From Myxococcales bacterium (GTDB taxonomy: Bacteria; Myxococcota_C; UBA6777), in contig JACKEL010000001.1 of the NCBI GenBank assembly GCA_020632975.1, forward strand, positions 310,001 through 374,000: a DNA stretch of 64,000 bases. Direction: 5' to 3'. How positions within the stretch are numbered: position 1 is the stretch's first letter; the number at the start of each line of letters is the position of its first letter. Of the stretch, positions 8,032 through 17,111 are shown one piece after another. The notes beneath the pieces were generated by a model, which did no database searches, was not told the origin of the DNA, and was given only the letters and a program-made list of their open reading frames with translations. Both the position numbers and the translations under genes were made by a program.

Positions 8032-8262
8032 TTAGGACGATGTGCGTTCTTGGATAGAGCGCACGAGTTCTTCTGCAGTCGGCCAACGTCCTTCTTTGTG
8101 TTTTGAAAAGATCAACTCACCATCGAGATGAACGTCCAAAACACCGCGGACACCGCGATGCAACACAGGTTCAACACCAAAGTTTTGTTGTAGTACTGCG
8201 GCCAAACTGGACGCACGGGGGAGGTAGTTTCAAGATACGCAGTAGTAGATATCGATCTTCAT
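8032..8262 (-). CDS. SelW-like (Rdx family) selenoprotein with in-frame UGA
   Basis: A 76-residue frame from the ATG at 8262 to TAA at 8034-8032, broken only by a TGA at codon 11 (8232-8230). Read as selenocysteine (U), it begins MKIDIYYCVSU-NYLPRA. This matches the SelW/Rdx redox family, whose CxxU (or CxxC) motif sits in a thioredoxin-like fold at this same place after the first strand. The rest also fits: VRGVLDVHLDGELIFS, a Gly-Arg-Trp-Pro turn, and a final helix. Just after the UGA a hairpin suitable as a bacterial SECIS can form (separate entry). GGAGA lies 7 nt before the ATG. The alternative is a Cys codon mutated to stop, but conserved sequence after the TGA argues against decay. Sec insertion needs SelA/SelB/SelC/SelD, which are not in this window. 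Confidence 0.85.
8197..8232 (-). promoter_or_regulatory. Candidate SECIS hairpin after the UGA codon
   Basis: On the minus strand, TGCG (8215-8212) pairs with CGCA (8200-8197), and after one T/C mismatch CC (8210-8209) pairs with GG (8203-8202), leaving loop AGTTT. The stem starts 14 nt after the UGA, a usual distance for bacterial SECIS elements, which bind SelB. Confidence 0.5.
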
Positions 8263-8287
8263 CAGAAGGTCTCCTTCGTAAAAGAAA

Positions 8288-8327
8288 GCGCTCATCGCAG
8301 AGCGCCATGCGAGAGCGACAAGCTCTT
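8288..8327. other. Two hairpins in the leader of the SelW-like gene
   Basis: GCGCTC-ATCGCA-GAGCGC (8288-8305) is a perfect 6-bp hairpin. GAGAGC-GACAA-GCTCTT (8311-8327) is a second one. They lie between the TerB/J-like gene end and the SelW start, so they could be a 5' leader structure or weak terminator. No T-run follows on the minus strand. Confidence 0.3.
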
Positions 8328-8432
8328 TAGCATAAACAAAAGATGCTTGTCTCTCCAAGAAAGTTTCGAGATAGAAAATCCTCTCCACAAATCCTCATCC
8401 GACCGATCTTTACATACCATCTTCTCCATCTC

Positions 8433-9500
8433 TCACTTCGATGGTGACAGGTGTTCGCTCATCATCATGTAGGCTTGCTCCAAGACATCGCGCCTTTTTT
8501 GTCGGTTGGCCTCGATCTGATGGCCCAATGCAGCATAATCTCCTTCCAAAAAATCCTGTAACATCGTTCGATAGGCGTGTTCCACTTCCTCGAGTGACGC
8601 CTCTTCGGACACCCCAAGAAGGTGTGCGGCACGTTCGAGATCCATCTCTTTGATGTGCGTCTGCATCTGGCGCAACAACAGCTCGATCTGTTCTGGAGGG
8701 TGACCCAGCAAGTCCCCGATCTCCCGCAGCATCCGAACTTCTTCGGGGGCAATCACACCATCTGCTTCCACCACAGCCATCACCGCCGCCAAAAGAGCTT
8801 GGTTGGCGCGCAAGCCAGGGATGCCCTCTGCTGCTTGGAGATAGCCCTTGACCAGCTCTGCGATCGGGTACTCTTCTTCTCGCTGCGCTTGGTAGGTGAG
8901 GTAGTCGTGTTCGTACATCGAAACATCCACGGGTGCGCAAAGTTCCTGTATGCGGAGATGTTCGCGCTGATCGATGTCAGCATCCGACACCATCACGCGC
9001 ACCAAGATCGGAACAAGATGATGGTGAAGCTCTAGGGTCGGGTCTTTGGGAGACTTTTCTTCGACGCGCTCTGTCACGCGCCCCAAAGCTACGTCAGCGA
9101 TCCAAGCCAACAAGCAGCCCAACCCGCCCATCGCCACAAACCACCAACGCCCCCAAGAGATCGAAAGAAGCGTCATCACAAACAGGACTTGCAATCCCAT
9201 ACGCATCCTCTTTTGGTCCGCCTGAAAAGCCCCATACGCCGACCAAAACAACCACAAAGCTCCAAAGATGCTCGCCCCACCAAGAAATCCTCCCAACGCA
9301 GCCCCAAGTCCAGACCATCCTCCCAGCGCGATCGCTCCCATCCCAAGGTGACCAAGTCCCAACAAGATCAGAGACCAAGCACCATACTTGACCTGCGTTT
9401 GATCTTGTTGAATCGCCTCAATCGAGGCCGCACGCGCTTTATCGAGGGCTGACTCTTCTTCGACCAAACTTTGCTTTGTGTCCTCTGACTTGGGTGACAT
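8433..9500 (-). CDS. TerB-domain membrane protein with degenerate J-like C terminus
   Basis: A 355-residue protein. Residues 1-45 are polar. About 45-145 hold a cluster of hydrophobic helices (WSLILLGLGHLGMGAIAL and following). About 155-270 resemble a TerB/DjlA-like helical domain, with two acidic repeats (MVSDADIDQREHLRIQ and VVEADGVIAPEEVRMLREIG) of the type that binds metal. The last 70 residues resemble a J domain (LLGVSEEASLEEVEHAYRTM) but lack the HPD motif needed to stimulate DnaK. The layout recalls DjlA, so a chaperone-linked or stress role is possible but unproven. The ATG at 9500 is preceded by GGGAGTGTTGAGG. It is divergent from the prolyl oligopeptidase gene. Confidence 0.75.
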   Translation of the reverse strand: MSPKSEDTKQSLVEEESALDKARAASIEAIQQDQTQVKYGAWSLILLGLGHLGMGAIALGGWSGLGAALGGFLGGASIFGALWLFWSAYGAFQADQKRMRMGLQVLFVMTLLSISWGRWWFVAMGGLGCLLAWIADVALGRVTERVEEKSPKDPTLELHHHLVPILVRVMVSDADIDQREHLRIQELCAPVDVSMYEHDYLTYQAQREEEYPIAELVKGYLQAAEGIPGLRANQALLAAVMAVVEADGVIAPEEVRMLREIGDLLGHPPEQIELLLRQMQTHIKEMDLERAAHLLGVSEEASLEEVEHAYRTMLQDFLEGDYAALGHQIEANRQKRRDVLEQAYMMMSEHLSPSK

Positions 9501-9777
9501 CCTCAACACTCCCATGCCCACACAGGGCGCAAAAGAAGCCTCGCGTTCTCCTAGACCACTGAAGATCCTTCTGTCCAACCAAAGATGCAACGTATCCCCA
9601 TCGCCAAGACCACCAGACAGCAAACACGTGCTCCGCACCCAACCTACACAAAACGAATCCACTTCGATAGAGGCCGATCCCAGAGCTTTATGCCAGCCCC
9701 TTCAATTTTTCCGAGGTCAAAGTTACAACTCTTGCGCGATCCTTCCACAAACCCAGAACCTAGAAAGGATGATCACG

Positions 9778-12009
9778 ATGCGGCTTTCTCGCTCCTTGCG
9801 TCCCACTTCGTCTTGGCTGTTTGGCGTCTTTGCCTTAGCAGCCACGCTATCCTATGCCCCATCAGCCCAAGCTGACATACTCCCAGGCAAGCTGCTCCCC
9901 AAGCCCCAAAAGCCTGCGCCTCGAACCAAAAAACCCGTCCCACAAGCCAAAAAGATCGCCATCCCTGCGCCGATCGCGACACGTCGCCAAGACGTCACGG
10001 ACGTTTACCACGGCATCAAGGTGACAGATCCCTATCGTTGGCTTGAGGCTGGAAACTCCAAAGAAGTCGCAGCTTGGAATGCGGCGAATCACAAGCGCAC
10101 CATGGGCGTTTTGCGACAAGTCTCCGCGCGCACCAAGATCCTCCAAGAGTTGAAAAAGCTCTACAACAACCAATCGAGCACAAGCCCCCGTCGTCACGGA
10201 CAATACTATTTCTTTTTTCGACGCGAAGGGCTCAAAAACCAACCCATCCTCTACGTCAGTGAAGGCAGCTATCGCGCCCGTCCTCGCGCGCTTTTGGACC
10301 CCAACACTTTGAGCAAAGACGGAACCGTCTCTGTCCAACAGATCTCCCCTTCACCCAGCGGCCGCTTTTTGGCTTACGCCCTCTCTGCCAAGGGAAGCGA
10401 CTGGTCTTACATCCGCGTCCTCAATGTCGCGACAGGCAAACACCTGACAGATCGCATCGATCATACGCGATGGCCTTCTGTGATCTGGGATCGTCATGGC
10501 TTGGGATTCTACTATGTGAGCTATCCCCCCAAAGGCACCGTCCCTGCCCGCGACAAGAACTACTATCGACGCATCTTTTACCACCACCTCGGGACTTCCG
10601 CTGACACAGACGCCTTGGTCTTTGGCGAAGGTCGCAAAAAAGAGACATGGCTCGATCCCGCGATCTCTTCGGACCGCAGTACACTTTACGTCTCTGCAAG
10701 TGTGGACTGGTCTTACAACGACCTATACTACCGACCGATCAACTCGCGTGGTCCGTTCCTTGCGCTTGCTCGTGGACTCAAAGGCCAGTTCAGTGCAGAC
10801 GTCATGGATGGCCAGATGATGATCGTCACCACCTACAAAGCCCCTCGTGGTCGCGTGTTGTTGGCCCCCTTGAAAGATCCCGTCCGCAAAAACTGGAAGA
10901 CCCTTATCCCCCAACAAAAGGGCGTGATCCAAGGTGTTTTCCTCGTCAAAGGCCATCTCTTGATCCATTACATGGAAGACGTGGTTTCTCGCCTCGCTCT
11001 TTACACCCGCAAAGGCCAGTTTGTCCGAGATATCCGCCTTCCTAGCAAGGGAAGCGTCAGCGATATCAGCACGCGTTCCAACAGCAACGAGATCTTCTAC
11101 CGCTTTACTTCATGGATCTATCCTTCTGCGGGGTACCGCTACGATCTTGGAACCCACAAACGCACGCGCCTTGAAGCCCTCAAGATCCCTGTCAACTTGA
11201 GCCTTTACGAGACCAAGCAAGTCTTTTACCCCTCCAAAGACGGCACCCGTGTCCCCATGTTTTTGGTGTATCGCAAAGGCACCAAACTGGATGGCAACAA
11301 CCCCACCGAACTCTACGGTTATGGCGGCTTTGAAGTCTCCTTGAAACCGCGCTTTATGCCAGGTTTGTTCCCTTGGTTGGATCGCGGTGGCGTCTTCGCT
11401 TTGGCCAACTTGCGTGGTGGTGGAGAGTATGGCTCGGCTTGGCACATGGCAGGACGACGCGCTCACAAGCAAAATGTCTACGACGATTTCATCGCAGCAG
11501 CCGAGTGGTTGATCAAACATCGTTACACCCAACCCAAACGACTTGCGATCCGTGGCGGCAGCAACGGCGGTCTCCTTGTGTCTGCCACCATGACCCAACG
11601 CCCTGATCTCTTTGGTGCGGTGATCTGCCAAGTCCCCCTGACCGACATGATCCGCTACCCGATCTCGACTGTGGCGCGCTTGTGGATCCCTGAGTATGGC
11701 AATCCACAAAAAGCAAATGAATTCAAATGGCTGTGGGGCTACTCTCCCTACCACCGTTTGAAAAAAGGCACCCGCTACCCGATCACGCTCGTGATGACAG
11801 CCGATCACGATGATCGCGTCGATCCTTTCCATGCACGCAAGTTTGCTGCACGCCTCCAAGCCAACACCACAGCCGATCGCCCTGTGCTCCTACGCATCGA
11901 GTCCAAAGCAGGACACGGCGCAGGCACCCCCTTGAGCAAAGCCCTCGCTTCGATTGCAGATCGCTATGCCTTCTTGATGATCGCTCTTGGCATGGATACC
12001 AAACGTTAA
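9778..12009 (+). CDS. Secreted prolyl oligopeptidase (peptidase S9A)
   Basis: A 743-residue exported serine peptidase expected to cleave short peptides after proline. It starts with a signal peptide ending near PSAQA, then the S9A entry motif DPYRWLEAGNSKEV, a beta-propeller over about 110-450, and an alpha/beta hydrolase domain. The catalytic triad is visible: Ser in RGGSNGGLLVSA, Asp in TADHDDRVDPFHARKF, His in ESKAGHGAG. The frame is open from 9478, but AAAGGA lies 8 nt before the ATG at 9778, and the signal peptide begins there. A BtpA-family gene follows after 11 nt on the same strand. Length and domain order are normal for S9A. Confidence 0.95.
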   Translation: MRLSRSLRPTSSWLFGVFALAATLSYAPSAQADILPGKLLPKPQKPAPRTKKPVPQAKKIAIPAPIATRRQDVTDVYHGIKVTDPYRWLEAGNSKEVAAWNAANHKRTMGVLRQVSARTKILQELKKLYNNQSSTSPRRHGQYYFFFRREGLKNQPILYVSEGSYRARPRALLDPNTLSKDGTVSVQQISPSPSGRFLAYALSAKGSDWSYIRVLNVATGKHLTDRIDHTRWPSVIWDRHGLGFYYVSYPPKGTVPARDKNYYRRIFYHHLGTSADTDALVFGEGRKKETWLDPAISSDRSTLYVSASVDWSYNDLYYRPINSRGPFLALARGLKGQFSADVMDGQMMIVTTYKAPRGRVLLAPLKDPVRKNWKTLIPQQKGVIQGVFLVKGHLLIHYMEDVVSRLALYTRKGQFVRDIRLPSKGSVSDISTRSNSNEIFYRFTSWIYPSAGYRYDLGTHKRTRLEALKIPVNLSLYETKQVFYPSKDGTRVPMFLVYRKGTKLDGNNPTELYGYGGFEVSLKPRFMPGLFPWLDRGGVFALANLRGGGEYGSAWHMAGRRAHKQNVYDDFIAAAEWLIKHRYTQPKRLAIRGGSNGGLLVSATMTQRPDLFGAVICQVPLTDMIRYPISTVARLWIPEYGNPQKANEFKWLWGYSPYHRLKKGTRYPITLVMTADHDDRVDPFHARKFAARLQANTTADRPVLLRIESKAGHGAGTPLSKALASIADRYAFLMIALGMDTKR

Positions 12010-12020
12010 AAGGCCCGACA

Positions 12021-12809
12021 ATGCGCTATCTTGAATACCTGAAAAAACACAAAGATCTGATCGCGATGATCCATCTTCCTGCCCTGCCAGGAACACCACA
12101 ACATGCCCTTCCGCCCTCTGTGATCGTGCATCAAGCAGTCAAACAAGCCCAGATCTACAAAGATGCGGGCGTGCGAACTGTGATGATCGAAAACATGCAC
12201 GACATCCCGTACACCCGCAGCGTTGGGCCTGAGATCACCGCGCTGATGGCCGTGATCGGGCACGCGATCAAGCAGCTTGGTCTCTACTGTGGCATCCAGA
12301 TCCTCGCGGCTTGCAACAAAGAAGCTCTTGCTGCTGCACATGCCGCAGGGATGGACTTTATTCGCGCTGAAGGATTTGTGTTTGGGCATGTAGCCGATGA
12401 AGGATACATCGACTCTTGTGCGGGTGATCTTTTGCGATATCGCCGCAATATCGGCGCAGAAAATATCGCGATCTTCACAGACATCAAAAAGAAACACTCT
12501 TCCCATGCGATCACTGCGGATGTTTCGCTCAAAGAAACGGAACATGCCGCAGAGTTTTTCTTGAGTGATGGTGTGATTATTACAGGAAACACCACAGGGG
12601 ACCCTGTGGATGTTGAGGAACTTCGTCAGCTTGGTCCAAGCCCGACCCTGCGCCTTCTTGGTTCAGGTGTCACCCCCGACAATCTCCCTGAGACGCTTCC
12701 TTACGCACAAGGATTTATCGTGGGTTCTTGGCTAAAGTACGACGGACACTGGACCAATGATCCTGATCCCGAACGCATCAAAGTAATGCTTTCCGCCTTC
12801 CAAAACTAA
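12021..12809 (+). CDS. BtpA/SgcQ family TIM-barrel-like protein
   Basis: A 262-residue protein of the BtpA family (PF03437). BtpA is named for photosystem I assembly in cyanobacteria, and SgcQ is a sugar-operon member in enterobacteria; the biochemical role in other bacteria is not settled. Family-like segments are IAMIHLPALPGTP at the N terminus, VMIENMHDIPY, MDFIRAEGFVFGHVADEG, FTDIKKKHSSH, GVIITGNTTGDP and LGSGVTPDN, consistent with an (alpha/beta)8 barrel with a phosphate-binding end. It starts 11 nt after the peptidase stop and is probably co-transcribed. No photosynthesis gene is nearby, so that role is not implied. Confidence 0.88.
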   Translation: MRYLEYLKKHKDLIAMIHLPALPGTPQHALPPSVIVHQAVKQAQIYKDAGVRTVMIENMHDIPYTRSVGPEITALMAVIGHAIKQLGLYCGIQILAACNKEALAAAHAAGMDFIRAEGFVFGHVADEGYIDSCAGDLLRYRRNIGAENIAIFTDIKKKHSSHAITADVSLKETEHAAEFFLSDGVIITGNTTGDPVDVEELRQLGPSPTLRLLGSGVTPDNLPETLPYAQGFIVGSWLKYDGHWTNDPDPERIKVMLSAFQN

Positions 12810-12866
12810 TCTTCCCAAAAGAGCCTTCCCACCGAGCTTTCCAAACGAGCCTTTCAAACGACCCGA

Positions 12867-13568
12867 TCAAGCAGCGCGCAACACTTCGTACTCTGCGGAA
12901 GGTGTCGTTTCCGTATTTTCCGCACCCGAAGAGGCCAGCGCAGAGATCTTCTCGCGTTGAGACTCCAACACCACGCGCAACAAAAGTTGTGCGGCTTGTT
13001 GGCTGTCTTGAACGCCTTCTTCCATCATGACCTTCACAAACTTCTCTTTGTTTTCAGGCTTTTCGAGCCATGCCACCAAGTGACCGTGCGACTGCTCTAC
13101 TTTTTCAAGAAGGGTCGCAAGCCGCTCACGCAACCAAAAACGCTCGTTTTGTGCGCAAGACACATCGCTTGGTGCATCTTCCCAAGGCAAGGATGTCCAG
13201 CCCGAAACTTCCCGAAGGATCGCTAAGATCGACTCTTTAGGACAAGAAAAGGTGCCCGCCCAAGCCAGACGCGTACAAGGATGAACATGATGAGAAGCGA
13301 TCTTTTGACCCAAGATGGCGTGAAGCTGATGCAACTCACGTGGGCTATCTTGGCCTTGCAACATCGACTGACGCAAAGCAATGGTCTTACGAAGCGCATA
13401 CATGGGGGCTTGCGCATCTTTGGCCAGACGAAGCTTGATCACGCAGCGAAACATGTAGTCATACACAAGCTTGTTCAACAACTTGTCCGAAACTTTGGAA
13501 AGAGAGATCATCTCCTCGATGGAAGCGTCTTCTCGACGCAAGCGTCCAGTCAAGCTCATGGTCAACAT
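12867..13568 (-). CDS. Hypothetical helical protein
   Basis: A 233-residue protein I do not recognise. It has no signal peptide or membrane segment and is mostly helical and charged, with six Cys scattered (two in SCAQN and SCPKES contexts), so probably cytosolic. The ATG at 13568 follows GATGAGGTAGAGCG, a good ribosome site, and an AT-rich leader that could hold a promoter. It lies convergent to the BtpA gene. The stretch 13569-13735 between it and the cyanovirin-like gene holds no gene. Confidence 0.6.
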   Translation of the reverse strand: MLTMSLTGRLRREDASIEEMISLSKVSDKLLNKLVYDYMFRCVIKLRLAKDAQAPMYALRKTIALRQSMLQGQDSPRELHQLHAILGQKIASHHVHPCTRLAWAGTFSCPKESILAILREVSGWTSLPWEDAPSDVSCAQNERFWLRERLATLLEKVEQSHGHLVAWLEKPENKEKFVKVMMEEGVQDSQQAAQLLLRVVLESQREKISALASSGAENTETTPSAEYEVLRAA

Positions 13569-13735
13569 CGCTCTACCTCATCAGATTTTTTCATATATTA
13601 AAAAAGATGTAGTCTTCTTACATGCAGGTCCTAGTCACCACCCTAACGCCCCGTCCCCCCACAATCAAAAAATCTACATCACTTCCCCACTGAAACCATG
13701 AAAAGAAAAGGGATTTCTATTTCTCCACAAAGAGA

Positions 13736-14530
13736 TCAATCGCAGCGCCCACCACATCGAAGTTGGCCATTGCAATTCTGGACGCGCTTGGAGCAGGACA
13801 TCGAAACACAAGAGTATTTCATCCAACTGCCAGCCCCACGACAACGACAGCACATCTGTCCTTTTTGTTGAGAACAATGATGACAAGTTGTGCGATACGT
13901 CCCTCTCAATTGCCACGCATTCGTCGGGCTGCCCGCGCACTTTGCAGAACAAGTCAACTGACCATCGCAATTGCTCACGGGCTCGCTGCAAGAACTGCTA
14001 AGGCAACTTGTCTTCCACTTTCCTCGTCGCGTTCGACAACGACAACACATCGAACGTCGATAGAACAAACACTTGTTGCAGCTCCGTTCGTAAGGTCCCG
14101 ATAGAAGGGTCAGTTGGTCACAGCGACCGCTGCACAAAAGCTTCCCATCGCAGTTGGACACGGGATTTAAGCACCCCACAGAAACGCACGATCGCTTCAG
14201 CTGTCCCGCTTTGTTGGGGCATGAACAACACATCTCTTTACCGCGTACGACACACTTTCGGCAGCTCTCTCGATACGAGCCACCCAACATGATCTCTTTG
14301 CGAGGGCGCGGATAACACGTTCGATAGACAGTGCTACATCGCGCATAAGAGAGTTTCCCTTTGCGATAGCAAAGCTGTCCCCAAGAGCCCGATAGTCCAC
14401 AACGTTGCACACAAAACTCGATATTTTGGCAGATTCGTGTCATCCCGCTGCATCGGGCTTTACAATCATTCGCTTGCGCGATGTTACACCAACCAAGAAG
14501 CACGCCCCAAACAACCAATGCTCGTAACAT
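13736..14530 (-). CDS. Secreted protein with three cyanovirin-N-like Cys-rich repeats
   Basis: A 264-residue exported protein with a signal peptide (VVWGVLLGWCNIAQA) and about 30 cysteines. After a Cys-rich lead-in, three repeats of about 50-60 residues follow. Each has the pattern GxYxxxC...C..C...G....SC......V.NCdGxLxC, which resembles the sugar-binding CVNH fold with extra cysteines. Glycan binding is therefore a reasonable guess. AAAGGGA lies 7 nt before the ATG at 14530; the upstream in-frame extension overlaps the phosphoesterase gene and is not used. It sits 49 nt downstream of that gene on the same strand, in a likely TPR/phosphoesterase/lectin operon. Confidence 0.7.
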   Translation of the reverse strand: MLRALVVWGVLLGWCNIAQANDCKARCSGMTRICQNIEFCVQRCGLSGSWGQLCYRKGKLSYARCSTVYRTCYPRPRKEIMLGGSYRESCRKCVVRGKEMCCSCPNKAGQLKRSCVSVGCLNPVSNCDGKLLCSGRCDQLTLLSGPYERSCNKCLFYRRSMCCRCRTRRGKWKTSCLSSSCSEPVSNCDGQLTCSAKCAGSPTNAWQLRGTYRTTCHHCSQQKGQMCCRCRGAGSWMKYSCVSMSCSKRVQNCNGQLRCGGRCD

Positions 14531-14579
14531 CCGTGATCCCTTTCGCTTCAGACTCTTCACACCATGCGCCCCAAAGCTT

Positions 14580-17027
14580 TCAGGGCGCGACACGTCTCCG
14601 CAAGCATAGCAACAAACCAAGTAAACAAAGCAAGCCCCCGATCTCTTCGGAGGGATCGTTTGTTTCGCAACCTGCGCATCCTCGCCCGCTTTGTGCTCCA
14701 TCCAAGACCAACACACCACCATCTTGTGGGGTATCTTTTTCCACGGTGGTTCCGTGCTCAAGAGAGGGTTCGGTGGAGACTGTGGGCTCCGCAGCAGGCT
14801 CCACGCTCCCACCATCGCCTGCGGTCTCTCGTCGTGGTTCGGGGGGAGGTTCTGCGCTGCTTTCGAGACGTGGCTCGACAGAAGGCTCGGAGACAACAGG
14901 CTCAGGGACAGGCTCTTGGGGAGGCGGAAGAGACAAGATCCCCTCCAAGGAAAGATCGAAAGAGATATCCGAAGAAGTGGCACTGCGCTGCTTGATCATC
15001 ACTGCGATGACATTCTGGCCCACCCGAAAAGCTTGTAACGCTGTTGCATCCAAGGTGGCCGAGCTTTCTTCGTTGTCTTGCGAACTGGAAGACGCCCAAG
15101 ACGCATAATCATCCCCATTATCCGCGTATTTGGAAAAGACTTTTTGGCCATTCACCCAGACGATCACACCATCGTCATGCAAGACTCGCAGAAGTGCAGA
15201 CTTGAGTGGTGCAGATAGAGAAAAAGTCTTACGAAAATAATACGAAGGCGGGGTCGGCGAAGGAGCTTGAATCACCGTGGCTTCGTCTCCATCTCCATAA
15301 CCAAGCTGCGCTTTACCTTCCAACCAACCGCTGTGATCGTAGCCGACATCCAACCAAGCACGTCCAAGGTCTTGGCCACTTGCATGATAACGCCATGTCC
15401 CACGACGTTTGATCACTTGGATCTCGCTAGACATCTTGCAGTAGCCTTTGGTTTCATCGAATACAGCAGGATTTGAGGCATCTTCGATGCGCAAGAGCAC
15501 ACGATTGCTCTCTTGGTTTGGGAGCTTCCAATCATATGTCCCAGTATTTGGGAGCGAACGAGCGATGTCCATCCACGAGAGCCCACCATCCAAGGAATAG
15601 CGCAAGTGGACCTGCGCAATCGCCCTTCCAACCGTCCTCCAACGCAGCTTTAACATCTGGAGAGGCGCCCATGTCTCATCACCAAAAGGAGAGACCCACA
15701 ACAGCCCCTCGCGCTTCACCAACGTGAAACGATCAGACAGCACACCATCACGGCGGATATTGGTCAATGTCAGTGCATTTCCCGTGATATCCAACAAGCA
15801 GGAGCCATTTTGCTTTTCTGTAAAATACATCACAGGGTGAGGCTTGGGTCCTTGGCTTGGCGACGCTCCACCGTGCCCCGCAACGACGTACACAGTCCCT
15901 TTGTCGCTGCTTTGAAGCTTGAGGTAAGGCCCCATCCCATCGACTTTTCCATCGCCTGCATCCACGATCTTTCCAGCTGCCGTGGTGGGTGTGTTGTAGG
16001 CCCCGTACAGCAAAAACGAGCGTTCGTAGATGTGAGAGTGACCCCCAAGGATCAGATCCACCCCACCTGCCTCCAAGATCGGCAAGGCCCGTTCGCGCAT
16101 CTCGCGCAGTTGGCTTTCTGTATCCGAGTCATGGCTCCCCTTGGTGTAGGGAGGGTGGTGCCAGTACGCGATCAACCAAGGCTGCTTGGTCGCTGCAAGA
16201 TCAGCCCGAAGCCACGTAAGCATCGGACCATTCACAGCACGCGAAGAGTCGTGCGAGTCCAAGACGATAAAGTGCACATGCCCATAATCAAAAGAATAAT
16301 AAGCTTCGGTCCCAGAGGGCACGCCTCCAACTTCGGCAGCCTTGGGAAGCACATAAGCATCGTAGTAAGGGCCACTTTGCGAGCCAGAGTCTGAGCTTTG
16401 CCCCTCGTGGTTCCCCATGGTCGGCCAACAAGGAACCGTGCGCAAGATATCTCTGTAAGCATCGAAGAAATTGGTCTGAAACTCGCTGTCTGTCCCTGTG
16501 TTGTAAGCCATATCCCCCATGTGTAGGAAAAGATCAGGCAGTCGCCCTCCCACGTAACGCGTCATCGCATCCCGAACTTCGCGCTGTGCGGTCCCCCCAG
16601 TGCCAGAGTCGCCCACCACCCACAAACGCATCTTTGTGACTTGCCCATGGGGTGGGGAGGTTCGAAAAGTATGCTGTGCATCTCCTCCCACAAGGATCGT
16701 ATCTGCCGTCCCTACCGCGTAATAATACAAGGTATTGGGCTTGAGTCCTGTGAGCTTGATCTCGTGTTGTGTCTGCGAAAGATTCGACGTCACCACAGAG
16801 CCCAAGGTCTGCGGAGAAAGACCGTAACGCACTTGCGCTGTCGTCGCTTGCGAGGTCCGCCACACCACGACCACGCTATCAGGCGCGCCCTGCTGGAGAT
16901 AAGGCCCCCGTCGAATGCTCTGTGCATGCGCGACGGGCACACCCAACACAAGAAGAAAAACAAACACACACGCAGAAAGCCCCTGTGTTCGTTGCAAAGA
17001 GACACTGAAAGAAAGTAGCCATCGCAT
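14580..17027 (-). CDS. Secreted purple-acid-phosphatase-like metallophosphoesterase with MYXO-CTERM-like tail
   Basis: An 815-residue exported protein. After a signal peptide ending at VAHA comes a fibronectin-like domain (about 35-125) typical of purple acid phosphatases. The calcineurin-like phosphoesterase domain follows with metal-ligand motifs VGDSGTGG, HMGDMAYNTG, MGNHEG, AYWHHPPYT and LGGHSHIYER. Later beta domains lead into a Glu/Pro-rich linker. The last 30 residues are GCAGC, a polar turn, a short hydrophobic helix and CLRRR, which match the MYXO-CTERM surface-anchoring pattern. The ATG at 17027 has AGGGGA 8 nt upstream. It sits between the TPR gene and the cyanovirin-like gene. It likely acts at the cell surface on phosphate esters. 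Confidence 0.9.
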   Translation of the reverse strand: MRWLLSFSVSLQRTQGLSACVFVFLLVLGVPVAHAQSIRRGPYLQQGAPDSVVVVWRTSQATTAQVRYGLSPQTLGSVVTSNLSQTQHEIKLTGLKPNTLYYYAVGTADTILVGGDAQHTFRTSPPHGQVTKMRLWVVGDSGTGGTAQREVRDAMTRYVGGRLPDLFLHMGDMAYNTGTDSEFQTNFFDAYRDILRTVPCWPTMGNHEGQSSDSGSQSGPYYDAYVLPKAAEVGGVPSGTEAYYSFDYGHVHFIVLDSHDSSRAVNGPMLTWLRADLAATKQPWLIAYWHHPPYTKGSHDSDTESQLREMRERALPILEAGGVDLILGGHSHIYERSFLLYGAYNTPTTAAGKIVDAGDGKVDGMGPYLKLQSSDKGTVYVVAGHGGASPSQGPKPHPVMYFTEKQNGSCLLDITGNALTLTNIRRDGVLSDRFTLVKREGLLWVSPFGDETWAPLQMLKLRWRTVGRAIAQVHLRYSLDGGLSWMDIARSLPNTGTYDWKLPNQESNRVLLRIEDASNPAVFDETKGYCKMSSEIQVIKRRGTWRYHASGQDLGRAWLDVGYDHSGWLEGKAQLGYGDGDEATVIQAPSPTPPSYYFRKTFSLSAPLKSALLRVLHDDGVIVWVNGQKVFSKYADNGDDYASWASSSSQDNEESSATLDATALQAFRVGQNVIAVMIKQRSATSSDISFDLSLEGILSLPPPQEPVPEPVVSEPSVEPRLESSAEPPPEPRRETAGDGGSVEPAAEPTVSTEPSLEHGTTVEKDTPQDGGVLVLDGAQSGRGCAGCETNDPSEEIGGLLCLLGLLLCLRRRVAP

Positions 17028-17111
17028 CAAGATCTTCCCCTCGAAGTGACGCAAAAAAGCCAAAGAATCCTTTTCGATACAAACCCATCCCTCAGGCAAA
17101 GACAAGACGAT

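Noticed and set aside
7575..8086. Several short minus-strand ORFs across the tRNA cluster
   Set aside because: Their translations (for example AEGFEPPLTDL-type) are the well-known spurious proteins read from tRNA genes.
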